Shown here piece after piece: positions 35,591-43,719 of a stretch of DNA of 64,000 nucleotides. The stretch's first letter is position 1. Every line of letters begins with the position of its first letter. The translations under genes and the position numbers were made by a program. The DNA lies in NCBI RefSeq assembly GCF_006442545.2, contig NZ_CP083952.1:2659501-2723500 (forward strand), written 5' to 3'. The stretch comes from Mesorhizobium sp. B2-1-8 (GTDB lineage: Bacteria > Pseudomonadota > Alphaproteobacteria > Rhizobiales > Rhizobiaceae). The notes under the pieces were generated by a model. The model was not told the DNA's origin and made no database searches. It saw nothing but the letters and a program-made list of their open reading frames with translations.

Positions 35591-35621
35591 CCCGCCCGCG
35601 AATAACGCCGGCGGGTTTTTT
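35591..35621 (+). terminator. Rho-independent terminator
   Basis: CCCGCC (35591-35596) pairs with GGCGGG (35610-35615) and is followed by six T residues. It reads on the plus strand, but no annotated plus-strand gene precedes it, so it must end an unannotated short transcript or prevent read-through into the GNAT gene that starts 18 bases later. Confidence 0.75.
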
Positions 35622-35639
35622 CATGCCTGGAGCCTTCTG

Positions 35640-36125
35640 ATGATTGTCAATTCTTCCATCCGGTTTCGGCCGGCCGAACCTGCTGACGCCGCAGCGATCC
35701 GCGACATAGTCCGTGCCGCCTATGCCAGATGGGTGCCGGTGATCGGCCGCGAGCCGCTGCCGATGCGCGCCGATTACGACAAGGCCATCGCCGAACACCA
35801 GATCGAGCTCGCCGTCGCGGAGGACCGCATCGTCGGCATGATCGAGACCATGCTGGAGGACGGTCACCTCTGGATCGAGAATGTCTGCGTCGCGCCGGAG
35901 GCGCACGGCAGGGGCATCGGCCGGCTGCTGCTGGAGCGTGCGGAAACCAAGGCGCGCGAGGCAGGACGCCCGGAGCTCCGCCTGTTGACCAACGGCGCCT
36001 TCGAAGCCAATGTGTCGCTCTATCGCAAGCTTGGCTATACGATCGATCGGGAGGAGCCGTTCATGAACGGAACGACGGTCTATATGAGCAAGCGGCCAGT
36101 TGGATGCCCACCAATCGGAGCGTGA
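35640..36125 (+). CDS. GNAT family N-acetyltransferase
   Basis: A 161-residue acetyltransferase. FRPAEPADAAAIRDIVRAAY is the usual N-terminal motif, VCVAPEAHGRGIGRLLLERAE is the acetyl-CoA pyrophosphate-binding loop (R/QxxGxG/A), and NVSLYRKLGYTIDREE is the C-terminal signature. The acceptor is unknown. It starts three genes that touch or overlap (35640-36870), suggesting one transcript. It is cytoplasmic. Confidence 0.9.
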   Translation: MIVNSSIRFRPAEPADAAAIRDIVRAAYARWVPVIGREPLPMRADYDKAIAEHQIELAVAEDRIVGMIETMLEDGHLWIENVCVAPEAHGRGIGRLLLERAETKAREAGRPELRLLTNGAFEANVSLYRKLGYTIDREEPFMNGTTVYMSKRPVGCPPIGA

Positions 36126-36127
36126 GC

Positions 36128-36535
36128 ATGGCTGCCAGGATCAAGCTTAAGCAACTCCCCGGCCTGTACGCGATTTCGCGGCTTGAAGCCGGTGACGGCA
36201 TTCCTGCCTGGGCGGACGGGCCAGGCTTCGTCAGCATCACCAGAACCGACGACGAGCTCTCGATCACCTGCCTCCAGCATCGCGTGCCGGATGCCGTCAA
36301 GCACGATCGCGACTGGGTCGCCTTCAAATTGCAGGGACCCTTTGCGTTCGACGAAACCGGCATCGTGCTGTCGGTCATCAGGCCGCTGTCGGAAAACGAG
36401 CTGGGCATCTTCCTGGTATCGACCTTCGATGGCGACCACCTGCTGGTGAAAGCGTCGGATCAGGAAGCGGCGAGACGGCTGTTGGGCGAGGCGGGTCATA
36501 CGCTTACCTCTGAGCAAATAGGGAGGCTGGCGTGA
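36128..36535 (+). CDS. ACT-domain protein (CASTOR-like)
   Basis: A 135-residue protein built from two ACT-like modules: KLKQLPGLYAISRLEAGDGI at the start and IVLSVIRPLSENELGIFLVS in the second half. Such stand-alone proteins probably bind amino acids. It begins two bases after the GNAT stop and overlaps the next gene, so it is likely cotranscribed; an effector link between the amino-acid sensor and the acetyltransferase is possible but only an inference. Confidence 0.83.
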   Translation: MAARIKLKQLPGLYAISRLEAGDGIPAWADGPGFVSITRTDDELSITCLQHRVPDAVKHDRDWVAFKLQGPFAFDETGIVLSVIRPLSENELGIFLVSTFDGDHLLVKASDQEAARRLLGEAGHTLTSEQIGRLA

Positions 36536-36870
36536 TGCAGAAAGCCGTGCGCGGTCTCTGGGGGATTGCTCCGAAGTTGACGGAAGATCTCACTCTCGAG
36601 CAAATTGCCGCGGCGCAAACGTGCATTGAATCCCTGCTTCCCCCACTGTCTGCCGATGACGTCAGCGCCCTGATATCGTTGCTGCCTGCCGACGGCGACA
36701 CAGGCTACGGGCTCAACTGGTCCATTTTACGTGCTGTCGAAACGGCTCCCGAATGGCCGCTGTGGGATATGCTTCGGGACGAAGGCAACGAGTGGGTTCG
36801 CCGCTTTCGCCAGCGGCTTGCCAATGCAGGTTTCGAGGTTCCATGCGATATCGGTTCAAAGCCGAACTGA
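36535..36870 (+). CDS. Conserved-looking hypothetical protein
   Basis: A 111-residue acidic, helical protein (LTLEQIAAAQTCIESLLPPL, LRAVETAPEWPLWDML). The ATG at 36535 overlaps the stop of the ACT gene; a GTG one codon earlier is equally possible. The region around TAPEWP-LWD recalls small immunity or SMI1-like helical proteins, but I cannot assign a family. It ends the three-gene unit; 154 bases follow before the aldehyde dehydrogenase. Confidence 0.6.
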   Translation: MQKAVRGLWGIAPKLTEDLTLEQIAAAQTCIESLLPPLSADDVSALISLLPADGDTGYGLNWSILRAVETAPEWPLWDMLRDEGNEWVRRFRQRLANAGFEVPCDIGSKPN

Positions 36871-37024
36871 TCGCACTGCTCGCCGGCCCAACCGCGCTGG
36901 CTCAACCACTGGCGCGCTGGCTCAACCAATTCGGGGGTTGCGTTTGACAGCGCCGTTTGCGCATCGTTATTTCTTGCCCGATATGACGGCCTGACCGGCC
37001 ATGCGGCACACCCCAGGAGAAACC

Positions 37025-38458
37025 ATGTCACACAATCTGCAGTTCTATATCGACGGCGCATGGGTCGATCCTGTCGTGCCCAACACGCTCGACGTCGTCG
37101 ATCCGTCGAACGAGGATGTGTTCGCGCAGATCTCACTCGGCTCCAGAGCCGATGTCGACAAGGCGGTGGCCGCCGCCAAGCGCGCCTTCGACTCATATGG
37201 CTTCACCTCGGTCGAGGAGCGCCTCGATATCCTCAACCGCGTCATCGAAGTCTACAAGAAGCGCAGCAAGGACCTGGCGCTCGCCGTGTCGCGCGAGATG
37301 GGCGCGCCGCGCCAGATGGCGCTCGACAGCCAGGTCGGCGTTGGCCTCGCACATCTGACCAAGATGGCCGAGACGCTGAAGAATTTCCAATTCCGCCACG
37401 TCAAGGGCAACCACCTCGTGGTCAAGGAACCGATCGGCGTCGTCGGCCTGATCACGCCCTGGAACTGGCCGCTGAACCAGATCACCTGCAAGGTGGGTCC
37501 GGCACTCGCCGCCGGCTGCACCATGGTGCTGAAGCCGTCCGAAATCGCTCCGCTCGACGCCATCATCTTCGCCGAGATCATCGACGAGGCCGGCGTGCCG
37601 AAGGGCGTGTTCAACCTCGTCAACGGCGACGGCCCGGGCGTCGGCCAGGCGCTGTCCAGCCACCCCGACATCGACATGATGTCGTTTACCGGTTCGACGC
37701 GGGCCGGCATATTGGTGGCCAAGGCCGCCGCCGACACGGTCAAGCGCGTGCACCAGGAGCTTGGCGGCAAATCGGCCAACATCCTGTTTCCGGATGTCGA
37801 CCTCGCCACCGCCGTCAGCAAGGGCGTCGCCGGCTGCTTCAGCAATAGCGGCCAGTCCTGCAACGCGCCGACCCGCATGTTCGTGCCGCGCGACCGCCAC
37901 GACGAGGCCGCCGGATATGCCAAGGTCGCGGCTGAAAAGTTCACGGTCGGCCCGGCCGACGGCGCCAACACCAAGCTTGGCCCTGTCGTCAGCCAGGTCC
38001 AGTTCGACAAGATCCAGGAGCTGATCCAGAGCGGCATCGACGAGGGTGCGACGCTGGTCGCCGGCGGCCCCGGCCGCCCGGCCGAACTCAACCGCGGCTA
38101 CTATGTCAGGCCGACCGTTTTCGCCGACGTCACCCACGACATGCGCATCGCGCGCGAAGAGGTCTTTGGGCCGGTGCTGGCGATCCTGCCCTACGACACG
38201 GTCGAACAGGCGGTGGAGCAGGCCAACGACACCGTCTACGGCCTTGCCTCCTACATCCAGGCCAAGGACCTGCAGAAGGCGCGCGACGTGGCGGCGCGCA
38301 TGCGCTCGGGCAATGTCTACATCAACTATCCCCAATGGGACGCCGGCCTGCCCTTCGGCGGCTACAAGCAGTCAGGCAACGGCCGGGAGTACGCCGAATA
38401 CGGGCTCGAGGATTTCCTCGAGATCAAGGGCATCGCGGGGTATGAGGCGGCTGAGTAG
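37025..38458 (+). CDS. NAD(P)-dependent aldehyde dehydrogenase
   Basis: A 477-residue cytoplasmic enzyme oxidising an aldehyde to its acid. The cofactor region reads PWNWPL and LKPSEIAPLDA, the catalytic glutamate lies in ELGGKSAN near residue 245, and the nucleophilic cysteine in SNSGQSCNAPTRM near 280. YYVRPTVFADV and EEVFGPVLAILPYD complete the signature. Length is typical. The substrate is not evident and no partner alcohol dehydrogenase is adjacent. A repeat element follows its stop. Confidence 0.93.
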   Translation: MSHNLQFYIDGAWVDPVVPNTLDVVDPSNEDVFAQISLGSRADVDKAVAAAKRAFDSYGFTSVEERLDILNRVIEVYKKRSKDLALAVSREMGAPRQMALDSQVGVGLAHLTKMAETLKNFQFRHVKGNHLVVKEPIGVVGLITPWNWPLNQITCKVGPALAAGCTMVLKPSEIAPLDAIIFAEIIDEAGVPKGVFNLVNGDGPGVGQALSSHPDIDMMSFTGSTRAGILVAKAAADTVKRVHQELGGKSANILFPDVDLATAVSKGVAGCFSNSGQSCNAPTRMFVPRDRHDEAAGYAKVAAEKFTVGPADGANTKLGPVVSQVQFDKIQELIQSGIDEGATLVAGGPGRPAELNRGYYVRPTVFADVTHDMRIAREEVFGPVLAILPYDTVEQAVEQANDTVYGLASYIQAKDLQKARDVAARMRSGNVYINYPQWDAGLPFGGYKQSGNGREYAEYGLEDFLEIKGIAGYEAAE

Positions 38459-38489
38459 TTCTTTGGCTGCAGCGTAGCTGGAGAGGCGC

Positions 38490-38675
38490 CGGCGCCGCCC
38501 CTCATCTGCCTGCCGGCATCTTCTCCCCGTATAGAGACGGGGAGAAGGACGCTTCCGCGGCGGATTTCGCCAATCGCCAACATTAGAGAAAGAGCGCCGA
38601 CATTACCGCCAGCCCCTTTCTCCCCGTCACTATACGGGGAGAAATGTCCGGCAGGACAATGAGGGGCGGCGCCGA
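38490..38675. repeat. 186-bp element with terminal inverted repeats (copy 3)
   Basis: It begins GCCGGCGCCGCCCCTCAT and ends ATGAGGGGCGGCGCCGAC, with inner arms CTCCCCGTATAGAGACGGGGAG and CTCCCCGTCACTATACGGGGAG. It is very similar to the 40633 copy. Apart from it, the 345-base gap between aldehyde dehydrogenase and the Xre antitoxin holds only the antitoxin promoter. Confidence 0.8.
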
Positions 38676-38761
38676 CTTCGGCGTTGTAGGTCCCCACGGA
38701 GTTCGAACTGTTTCTGGAGCAGGTGCCCTGCGCTTGACTCTCAGCCTCCATCCTTGCCAAT

Positions 38762-38777
38762 TGGCATATACATGCCA
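38762..38777. promoter_or_regulatory. Probable operator of the Xre-RES toxin-antitoxin pair
   Basis: TGGCATATACATGCCA has perfect six-base arms and lies 27 bases before the antitoxin start; a further half-site TGCCAT follows at 38784. Antitoxins of this type usually autorepress from such palindromes. Confidence 0.6.
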
Positions 38778-38804
38778 TATATCTGCCATTAGCGAGGTCT
38801 AAAC

Positions 38805-39215
38805 ATGCAGCTTCAGTCCATCGTCACCACGCCAGCCACGGTTGGCAGCGCCATTTCGGATGAGGAGGCGGGTGCGCTCGCGCGGACCACGGTCAATCTA
38901 TTCAAGGCGTGGAATCTGACCGACTTCGAGGCTTGCGTGCTGCTTGGCGGCATCTCGGCGCGCACCTGGGCGCGCTGGAAGGAAGGCGGCATCGGCCGGA
39001 TCGACCGCGACCTGCGCACCCGCATGGCGCATCTGATGGGCATCCACAAAGGGCTGCGCTACCTCTTTACCGAACCGGCGCGCGGCTATGCGTGGATCCG
39101 CAAGCCCAATGCCACCTTCGGCGGGCAATCGGCGCTCGACCTGATGCTGCGCGGCGACATTGCCGATCTCGCGGCGATGCGCGAATGGCTCGACGCGGAG
39201 CGTGGTGCATGGTGA
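38805..39215 (+). CDS. Xre/MbcA/ParS-type antitoxin
   Basis: A 136-residue antitoxin of RES-Xre systems. The Xre-like helix-turn-helix is in the first part (NLTDFEACVLLGGISARTWARW), followed by the toxin-binding DUF2384-like region (RMAHLMGIHKGLRYLFTEPA, then KPNATFGGQSALDLMLRGD). It overlaps the RES toxin gene by seven bases. It should bind the toxin active site and repress the operon through the palindrome at 38762. Confidence 0.92.
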   Translation: MQLQSIVTTPATVGSAISDEEAGALARTTVNLFKAWNLTDFEACVLLGGISARTWARWKEGGIGRIDRDLRTRMAHLMGIHKGLRYLFTEPARGYAWIRKPNATFGGQSALDLMLRGDIADLAAMREWLDAERGAW

Positions 39216-39907
39216 GTGGACTTGCGGTCCGGCGCCGCGTCCACCGGCCCCAGACCTATCGCATCATCCGCTCCATCCATCCGCCGATCGACCTCTTCGA
39301 GGACATCGCCGACCCGCGCGACTGGGATGCGCTGGCCGCCGTCGAGGAGAAGACCAACCCGCGCATCCGGCTCGAGCTCGGTGATCTCGGCAAGGTGCCG
39401 GCCGCAAGGCGGGTTTCGGGTCCCGGCGCCAGTTTCGTCATGGCGCCTTTCGTGCATTGCTCGACCTTACGACCCGGCCGCTTCTCGGATGGCAGCTACG
39501 GCATTTATTATGCCGGCGACAGCGAGGACGTGGCTCTGGCCGAAACCATCCACCATCACCAGAACTTCATGCGCGCCACCAACGAGGCGCCCGGCTGGAC
39601 GGCCGATTTTCGCGTGCTGATCGGCAGCGTCGACCGCGATCTCGACGACGTCAACGCCGTGCCCGGCGTGCTCGACCCGGACGACTATACGGCGTCGCAG
39701 GCGGAAGGGCGGGCGCTGCGGGCCGCCGGCAGCGACGGGCTGGTGTGGAACAGCGTGCGCATGGCGGAAGGAGAGTGCATCGGCATCTTCTGGCCAGACG
39801 TCATCGATGTCCCGGTCCAGGGCCGCCACTACAGCTACCACTGGGACGGCGGACGCGTCGACTTCGTGCGCCAGCACGACACGGGCAAGGTGCTGGCGGT
39901 GGTGTGA
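39209..39907 (+). CDS. RES-domain toxin
   Basis: A 232-residue toxin. RES toxins degrade NAD+ in related systems. The conserved residues that name the family fall in GRFSDGSYGIYYAGDSEDVALAE (Arg, Glu) and in the later NSVRMAEG region (Ser). FVHCSTLRPGRFSD near residue 85 and the glutamate of ALAETIHHHQ are intact, so the toxin looks functional. Start ATG overlaps the antitoxin stop. Cytoplasmic. Confidence 0.9.
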   Translation: MVSGLAVRRRVHRPQTYRIIRSIHPPIDLFEDIADPRDWDALAAVEEKTNPRIRLELGDLGKVPAARRVSGPGASFVMAPFVHCSTLRPGRFSDGSYGIYYAGDSEDVALAETIHHHQNFMRATNEAPGWTADFRVLIGSVDRDLDDVNAVPGVLDPDDYTASQAEGRALRAAGSDGLVWNSVRMAEGECIGIFWPDVIDVPVQGRHYSYHWDGGRVDFVRQHDTGKVLAVV

Positions 39908-40007
39908 ATGCGGGTGGTGCGGCCACGGGTTGAATATGCCCTGGCGAATGAACACGCGAAGCAGCGCTGACCAACGGCGCCATTTTGAAGATATCGAGTT
40001 GCGGCCG

Positions 40008-40457
40008 CTATCGCACCACGAGCACCGGGATTTCGGTGTAGGACAGCACCTCCGCCGTCTGGCTGCCCAGAAGCAGCCTGCCCAGCCCGCGGCGGCCGTG
40101 CGAGGCCATGACGATCAGGTCGCAACCCTGCGCCCGCGACAGTTCCAAGATCGCCTCGGCGGGTCTTTTCTCCTCGACATGGATCAGTTTGGCGGATACT
40201 CCGGCGGCCTCGGCCGATGCCTTGCATTTGTCGAGCACTTCCTTGCCGTAGCGGCGCGCTTCTTCCTGGTAGGCGGCCAGTTCATCGCCAGCGGCATAGC
40301 CGGCCATGGCGCCGCCCCAGGCGAAGATCGGGAATTGTTCCGAGACGGTGATGAAGGTGACGGCGGCGCCGATGCCCTTGGCCAGCGTGAGGCCATGGGC
40401 AACGCCCTTGTCGGCCAGTTCAGAGCCGTCGGTGGCGATGAGCAGATGTTTGTACAT
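40008..40457 (-). CDS. Universal stress protein UspA family
   Basis: A 149-residue single Usp domain: MYKHLLIATDGSELADKGV at the start and the nucleotide-binding C-terminal motif VMASHGRRGLGRLLLGSQTAEV, close to the G-2x-G-9x-G(S/T) consensus, so it probably binds ATP. It lies alone and is convergent with the RES toxin gene. It is probably induced under stress or low oxygen; no promoter was clear. Confidence 0.92.
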   Translation of the reverse strand: MYKHLLIATDGSELADKGVAHGLTLAKGIGAAVTFITVSEQFPIFAWGGAMAGYAAGDELAAYQEEARRYGKEVLDKCKASAEAAGVSAKLIHVEEKRPAEAILELSRAQGCDLIVMASHGRRGLGRLLLGSQTAEVLSYTEIPVLVVR

Positions 40458-40632
40458 GATGATCCGACCTGTCGTGCGAGGATTGTCCGCGGGCGGACAT
40501 GTTCCGGTGATGACTATCCAACAGAGATAGTTATGCCCCCGCGCTCATTCATTGAGCCAATGCGGCGGGCATCAGGGCCAGAAATGTGGCTTGATATCCA
40601 GAGCTTGGTTTCTCGCGCGGTCAATTGTTGGC

Positions 40633-40819
40633 GTCGGCGCCGCCCCTCATTGCCCTGCCGGGCATTTCTCCCCGTATAGAGACGGGGAGAAAGGGCAGTT
40701 GCGACCTTGGCGCTCTTTCTGCGGCGCTGGAGATTCGCGAAATCATCGACGAATGCGTCCTTCTCCCCGTCACTATACGGGGAGAAGATGGCGGCAGCCA
40801 GATGAGGGGCGGCGCCAAC
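40633..40819. repeat. 187-bp element with terminal inverted repeats (copy 4)
   Basis: It begins GTCGGCGCCGCCCCTCAT and ends ATGAGGGGCGGCGCCAAC (one mismatch between arms). The inner segments CTCCCCGTATAGAGACGGGGAG and CTCCCCGTCACTATACGGGGAG are the same as in copy 3. The rest of the 454-base gap (40458-40911) shows no gene. Confidence 0.8.
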
Positions 40820-40911
40820 CTATCGAGAAGAAGCACCGCGCAGATTTAGCCAGCCGGATTCCCCTTGGCGGAATCGTCCTCTAAGGTGCCGACAACTCCG
40901 AAAGGCACCCC

Positions 40912-41493
40912 ATGAGCAACGCGTTTCCGCAGATTCATCTGGTCCGGCATGGCGAGACGGCATGGAGCCTTTCGGGGCAGCATACCGGGCGCACCGACAT
41001 GCCGCTAACGCCGGCCGGCGAGGCGGCCGCGCGCGGCGTCGCGGATCGGCTCAAGGGCCTGTCGTTTTCGGCGGTGTGGTCGAGCCCTTCTCAGCGCGCC
41101 TACAACACCAGCGTGCTCGCCGGCTTTGGGGAGCGCAGCGTCAGGATGGACGACCTGCAGGAATGGGATTACGGCGCTTATGAAGGGCGCGCCACGAAAG
41201 AAATCCTGGCCGAGCGGCCGGGCTGGAACGTGTTTCGCGACGGCTGCCCGCAAGGCGAGACGGCGGCCGATGTCGGCGCCCGTGCCGACAGGATCATCGA
41301 CCGTCTGCGCAAGGCCAATGCCGACATACTGATCTTTTCCAGCGCGCATTTCCTGCGCGTGCTCGCCGCCCGCTGGCTCGGGCTGCCGCCGGAAGGCGGC
41401 GCGCTGTTCGTGCTCGACACGGCCAGCATCAGCGTGCTCGGCTACGAGCATGGCCTCGGCGAGCCGGTCGTGCGCAAGTGGAATCTGAGGTAG
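40912..41493 (+). CDS. Histidine phosphatase family protein
   Basis: A 193-residue phosphoglycerate-mutase-fold phosphatase. The catalytic motif LVRHGET is at about residues 10-16; a glutamate in LQEWDYGAYEGR and the second histidine in SSAHFLRVLAARWL complete the active site. The substrate may be a sugar phosphate or nucleotide; none is indicated by the neighbours. It is cytoplasmic and monocistronic. Confidence 0.91.
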   Translation: MSNAFPQIHLVRHGETAWSLSGQHTGRTDMPLTPAGEAAARGVADRLKGLSFSAVWSSPSQRAYNTSVLAGFGERSVRMDDLQEWDYGAYEGRATKEILAERPGWNVFRDGCPQGETAADVGARADRIIDRLRKANADILIFSSAHFLRVLAARWLGLPPEGGALFVLDTASISVLGYEHGLGEPVVRKWNLR

Positions 41494-41522
41494 GGCTGGC
41501 AGCTTAGCGCCGACATCAATCG

Positions 41523-41703
41523 CTTCGTCAACCACGGGCGGAGCAAGGAGCGAAGCGACGCGGCGCAGACCCGAGGATCCATGCCGCGAGCTCAAGGCGT
41601 CGCCAACGGTGCCGATCCTGCTCCGCTGCACCCCTCGATCGATGTCACGGCATGGATACCAGGGTCTCCGCGACGCCGCTTCGCGGCTGCTTCGTCCTGG
41701 CGA
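41523..41703. repeat. Dispersed repeat of a second family
   Basis: This gap contains GGAGCAAGGAGCGAAGCGAC then CGGCGCAGACCCGAGGATCC. The same words, in reverse complement, form part of 57591-57774. The segment has no coding potential and fills the space between the phosphatase and the minus-strand VOC gene. Confidence 0.65.
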
Positions 41704-41707
41704 AAAC

Positions 41708-42109
41708 CTACCTCTCGAACTTCCGAATCGCCTCGGCGGTGACAGGCTGGAAGAAATTCACCAGATTGCCGTCGGGGTCGCGAAACAGCAACGAGCGGTT
41801 GCCCCAGGGCATGGTGGTCGGCTGCTGCACGGTCGTGCCCTTGATGATATCCGACAGCCGGGCGAATTCGGCATCGACGTCGCCGACGCGGAATTCGAGG
41901 ATGGCCGTGTGGTTGTCGGCGGGGCGGGCGATGTCGCCGCCGAACAGCATCAAGGTGCGCGTGCTGCCGATCGCCAGCGTGCAGGCCGGCGTCGCCAGTT
42001 CGGCGAAGTCTTCGGTGTACACCGTCACCGGCATGCCGGTGATCTCACCGTAGAAGCGCACGAGGCGCTGGACATCCGAGGTTATGATGCGGACAGAGAC
42101 GAAATTCAT
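41708..42109 (-). CDS. VOC family protein
   Basis: A 133-residue vicinal-oxygen-chelate protein: IITSDVQRLVRFYGEITGMP opens the first module, and the C-terminal SLLFRDPDGNLVNFFQPVT supplies the metal-binding glutamate-equivalent region. The family includes glyoxalase I and ring-cleaving dioxygenases; the substrate is unknown. It is monocistronic, bordered downstream by a dispersed repeat. Confidence 0.88.
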   Translation of the reverse strand: MNFVSVRIITSDVQRLVRFYGEITGMPVTVYTEDFAELATPACTLAIGSTRTLMLFGGDIARPADNHTAILEFRVGDVDAEFARLSDIIKGTTVQQPTTMPWGNRSLLFRDPDGNLVNFFQPVTAEAIRKFER

Positions 42110-42310
42110 CGCATTGGCTCCTTGATCTCGAAGCCGCGACCGGCTCCCGACCGATCCATAACCCAGGTCTCCTGCCAGCTTTCTGTCAGGAGGCCTGTGC
42201 GACTCTCATTCGTTCGCCGGTTTGCCAAGGATATGATTGGGGCGATAAACTGGACGGCCCATGGCCGATCTCTTGGGCGCCAATAAACAACAGCCTGGGA
42301 GGAATGTACG

Positions 42311-42580
42311 ATGACGACGCTGTTCGTGAGACATACCGTGTCCGACTACAAGGCCTGGCGCAAAGTCTATGACGGGTTCGCCCCGGTTCAAAAGGCCAAT
42401 GGCGTGAAGGCAGAGGCTGTCTATCAGGCGGCGGACAACCCCAACGACGTCACCGTAACGCATGATTTCGCCAGTGCCGCCGAAGCGCAGGCCTTCATCA
42501 AAAACCCAAAATTGAAAGAGGCGATGGCGAGCGCCGGCGTGGTAGGCGCGCCAACCATGTGGATCACCAACAAGGCCTGA
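42311..42580 (+). CDS. Dimeric alpha/beta-barrel small protein (ABM-like)
   Basis: An 89-residue protein starting MTTLFVRHTVSDYKAWRKVY, with FASAAEAQAFIKNPKLKEAM in the second half. This pattern is that of small ferredoxin-like dimeric proteins related to antibiotic-biosynthesis monooxygenases and stress barrel proteins. No catalytic residues can be assigned. GGAGGAATG is the ribosome site. It is monocistronic. Confidence 0.75.
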   Translation: MTTLFVRHTVSDYKAWRKVYDGFAPVQKANGVKAEAVYQAADNPNDVTVTHDFASAAEAQAFIKNPKLKEAMASAGVVGAPTMWITNKA

Positions 42581-42645
42581 TCGACTGCTCTACAGCATGT
42601 CGCGGCGAATAGAATTCGCCCGACCTGCTGTAGACTTCTGATTTT

Positions 42646-42693
42646 ATGCATGTCGTTGTCCCGGAACCGAGGACACTTCCGGGCGACATGCAT
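42646..42693. repeat. 48-bp palindromic repeat unit
   Basis: ATGCATGTCG...CCCGGAA pairs with TTCCGGG.CGACATGCAT around a short loop. It is in the same size class as 15814-15867. It lies between the small barrel protein and the pseudouridine synthase, both of which point toward it, so it could serve as a bidirectional terminator. Confidence 0.7.
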
Positions 42694-42764
42694 TAACTCG
42701 ATCTGACCGCCAGTGCCGCATGAATGGCCAGGCCGCTTTCGGTCTGGCGGGCGGGGGCGTTTTT

Positions 42765-43538
42765 TCAGCCCGCCAGCAATGCCAGTTCCTGCGCCGTCAA
42801 ATGCCGCGCCGTGCCCTTGGCGAGGTCGCCGAGCGGCAGCCGGCCGATGGCGATGCGGATAAGGCGCTTGACCTCGATGCCATACGCGGCGAGCAGGCGG
42901 CGGATGTGGCGGTTCTTGCCTTCGTCGAGCACGATCTCCAGCCAGGCGGTGCGGCCGCCGCTGCGCAGCAGTTGGATCGAGTTTGCCGCCAGGGTCTCGC
43001 CGTCGACTGTGACGCCGGCGCGGAGCTGGTCCAGCAGCGTTTCATCCGGCACCGTGGCGACCTGCACGTGGTAGGTCTTGGGCAGATGCGAGGCCGGGTC
43101 CATCAGGCGGTTGGCGAACTGCGTGTCGTTTGTCATCAGCAGCAGGCCTTCGCTCGCCTTGTCGAGACGGCCGACCGGCGAGACGTAGGGCAAGCCGAGC
43201 CCTTCGAGACAGGCATAGACGGTATCGCGCTCGAGCGGATCGTCGCGGGTGGTGACGACCCCGCGCGGCTTGTTGAGCATGACGTAGACCTTGCGCTCGG
43301 CAACGACCGCTTCGCCATCGACGACGATGCGGTCGCGGTTCAAGTCGACGCGCAGCGAGGCATCGCGCACCACCTTGCCGCCGACGCGCACGCGGCCATC
43401 CGCGATCAGCACCTGCGCCTGCGTGCGCGAACACAGGCCGAGTTTCGACAGCGCGCGGCTCAGGCTGACGCCGGGAGGCCCGGCGCTGCGTGGCTTGCCG
43501 GGTGGCGGCCTGCCGGGCGGTGGTGGTCGTGGGGCCAT
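42765..43538 (-). CDS. Pseudouridine synthase, RsuA/RluB/RluE family
   Basis: A 257-residue RNA-modifying enzyme. A proline/glycine-rich N-terminus is followed by an S4 RNA-binding domain (SRALSKLGLCSRTQAQVLIA, DGRVRVGGK) and the catalytic domain: VMLNKPRGVVTTRDDP and GRLDKASEGLLLMTND with the catalytic aspartate, then DEGKNRHIRRLLAAYG. It converts a uridine in rRNA to pseudouridine. The ATG at 43538 is the first plausible start; the frame is open to 43676 and upstream contains a CPACGAH sequence, probably fortuitous. Confidence 0.9.
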   Translation of the reverse strand: MAPRPPPPGRPPPGKPRSAGPPGVSLSRALSKLGLCSRTQAQVLIADGRVRVGGKVVRDASLRVDLNRDRIVVDGEAVVAERKVYVMLNKPRGVVTTRDDPLERDTVYACLEGLGLPYVSPVGRLDKASEGLLLMTNDTQFANRLMDPASHLPKTYHVQVATVPDETLLDQLRAGVTVDGETLAANSIQLLRSGGRTAWLEIVLDEGKNRHIRRLLAAYGIEVKRLIRIAIGRLPLGDLAKGTARHLTAQELALLAG

Positions 43539-43719
43539 GCTGCTGCCGGTGATCCGTTCCAGCCGACAGATGCCATGGGTGAGGTGGGCACCGCAAGCCG
43601 GGCAAGCCACGCGGCTGGATTGCCGGCAAGACCAAGGAACGAATCGTCGAGGACCGGGTTGAACTTTGCAAGCCATGGCTGATATTCGTGGATCGGGGTG
43701 ATAGGGCGGGACAGACTAC

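Noticed and set aside
38490..40819. CRISPR-like repeats between 38.5 and 40.8 kb
   Set aside because: The repeated units are 180 bp apart in structure, kilobases apart in position, and are inverted-repeat elements rather than short direct repeats with spacers.
43539..43676. An N-terminal zinc-finger-like extension (CPACGAH) of the pseudouridine synthase
   Set aside because: The upstream frame is open but looks like leader sequence; the conserved protein begins after the ATG at 43538, and only one CxxC pair is present.
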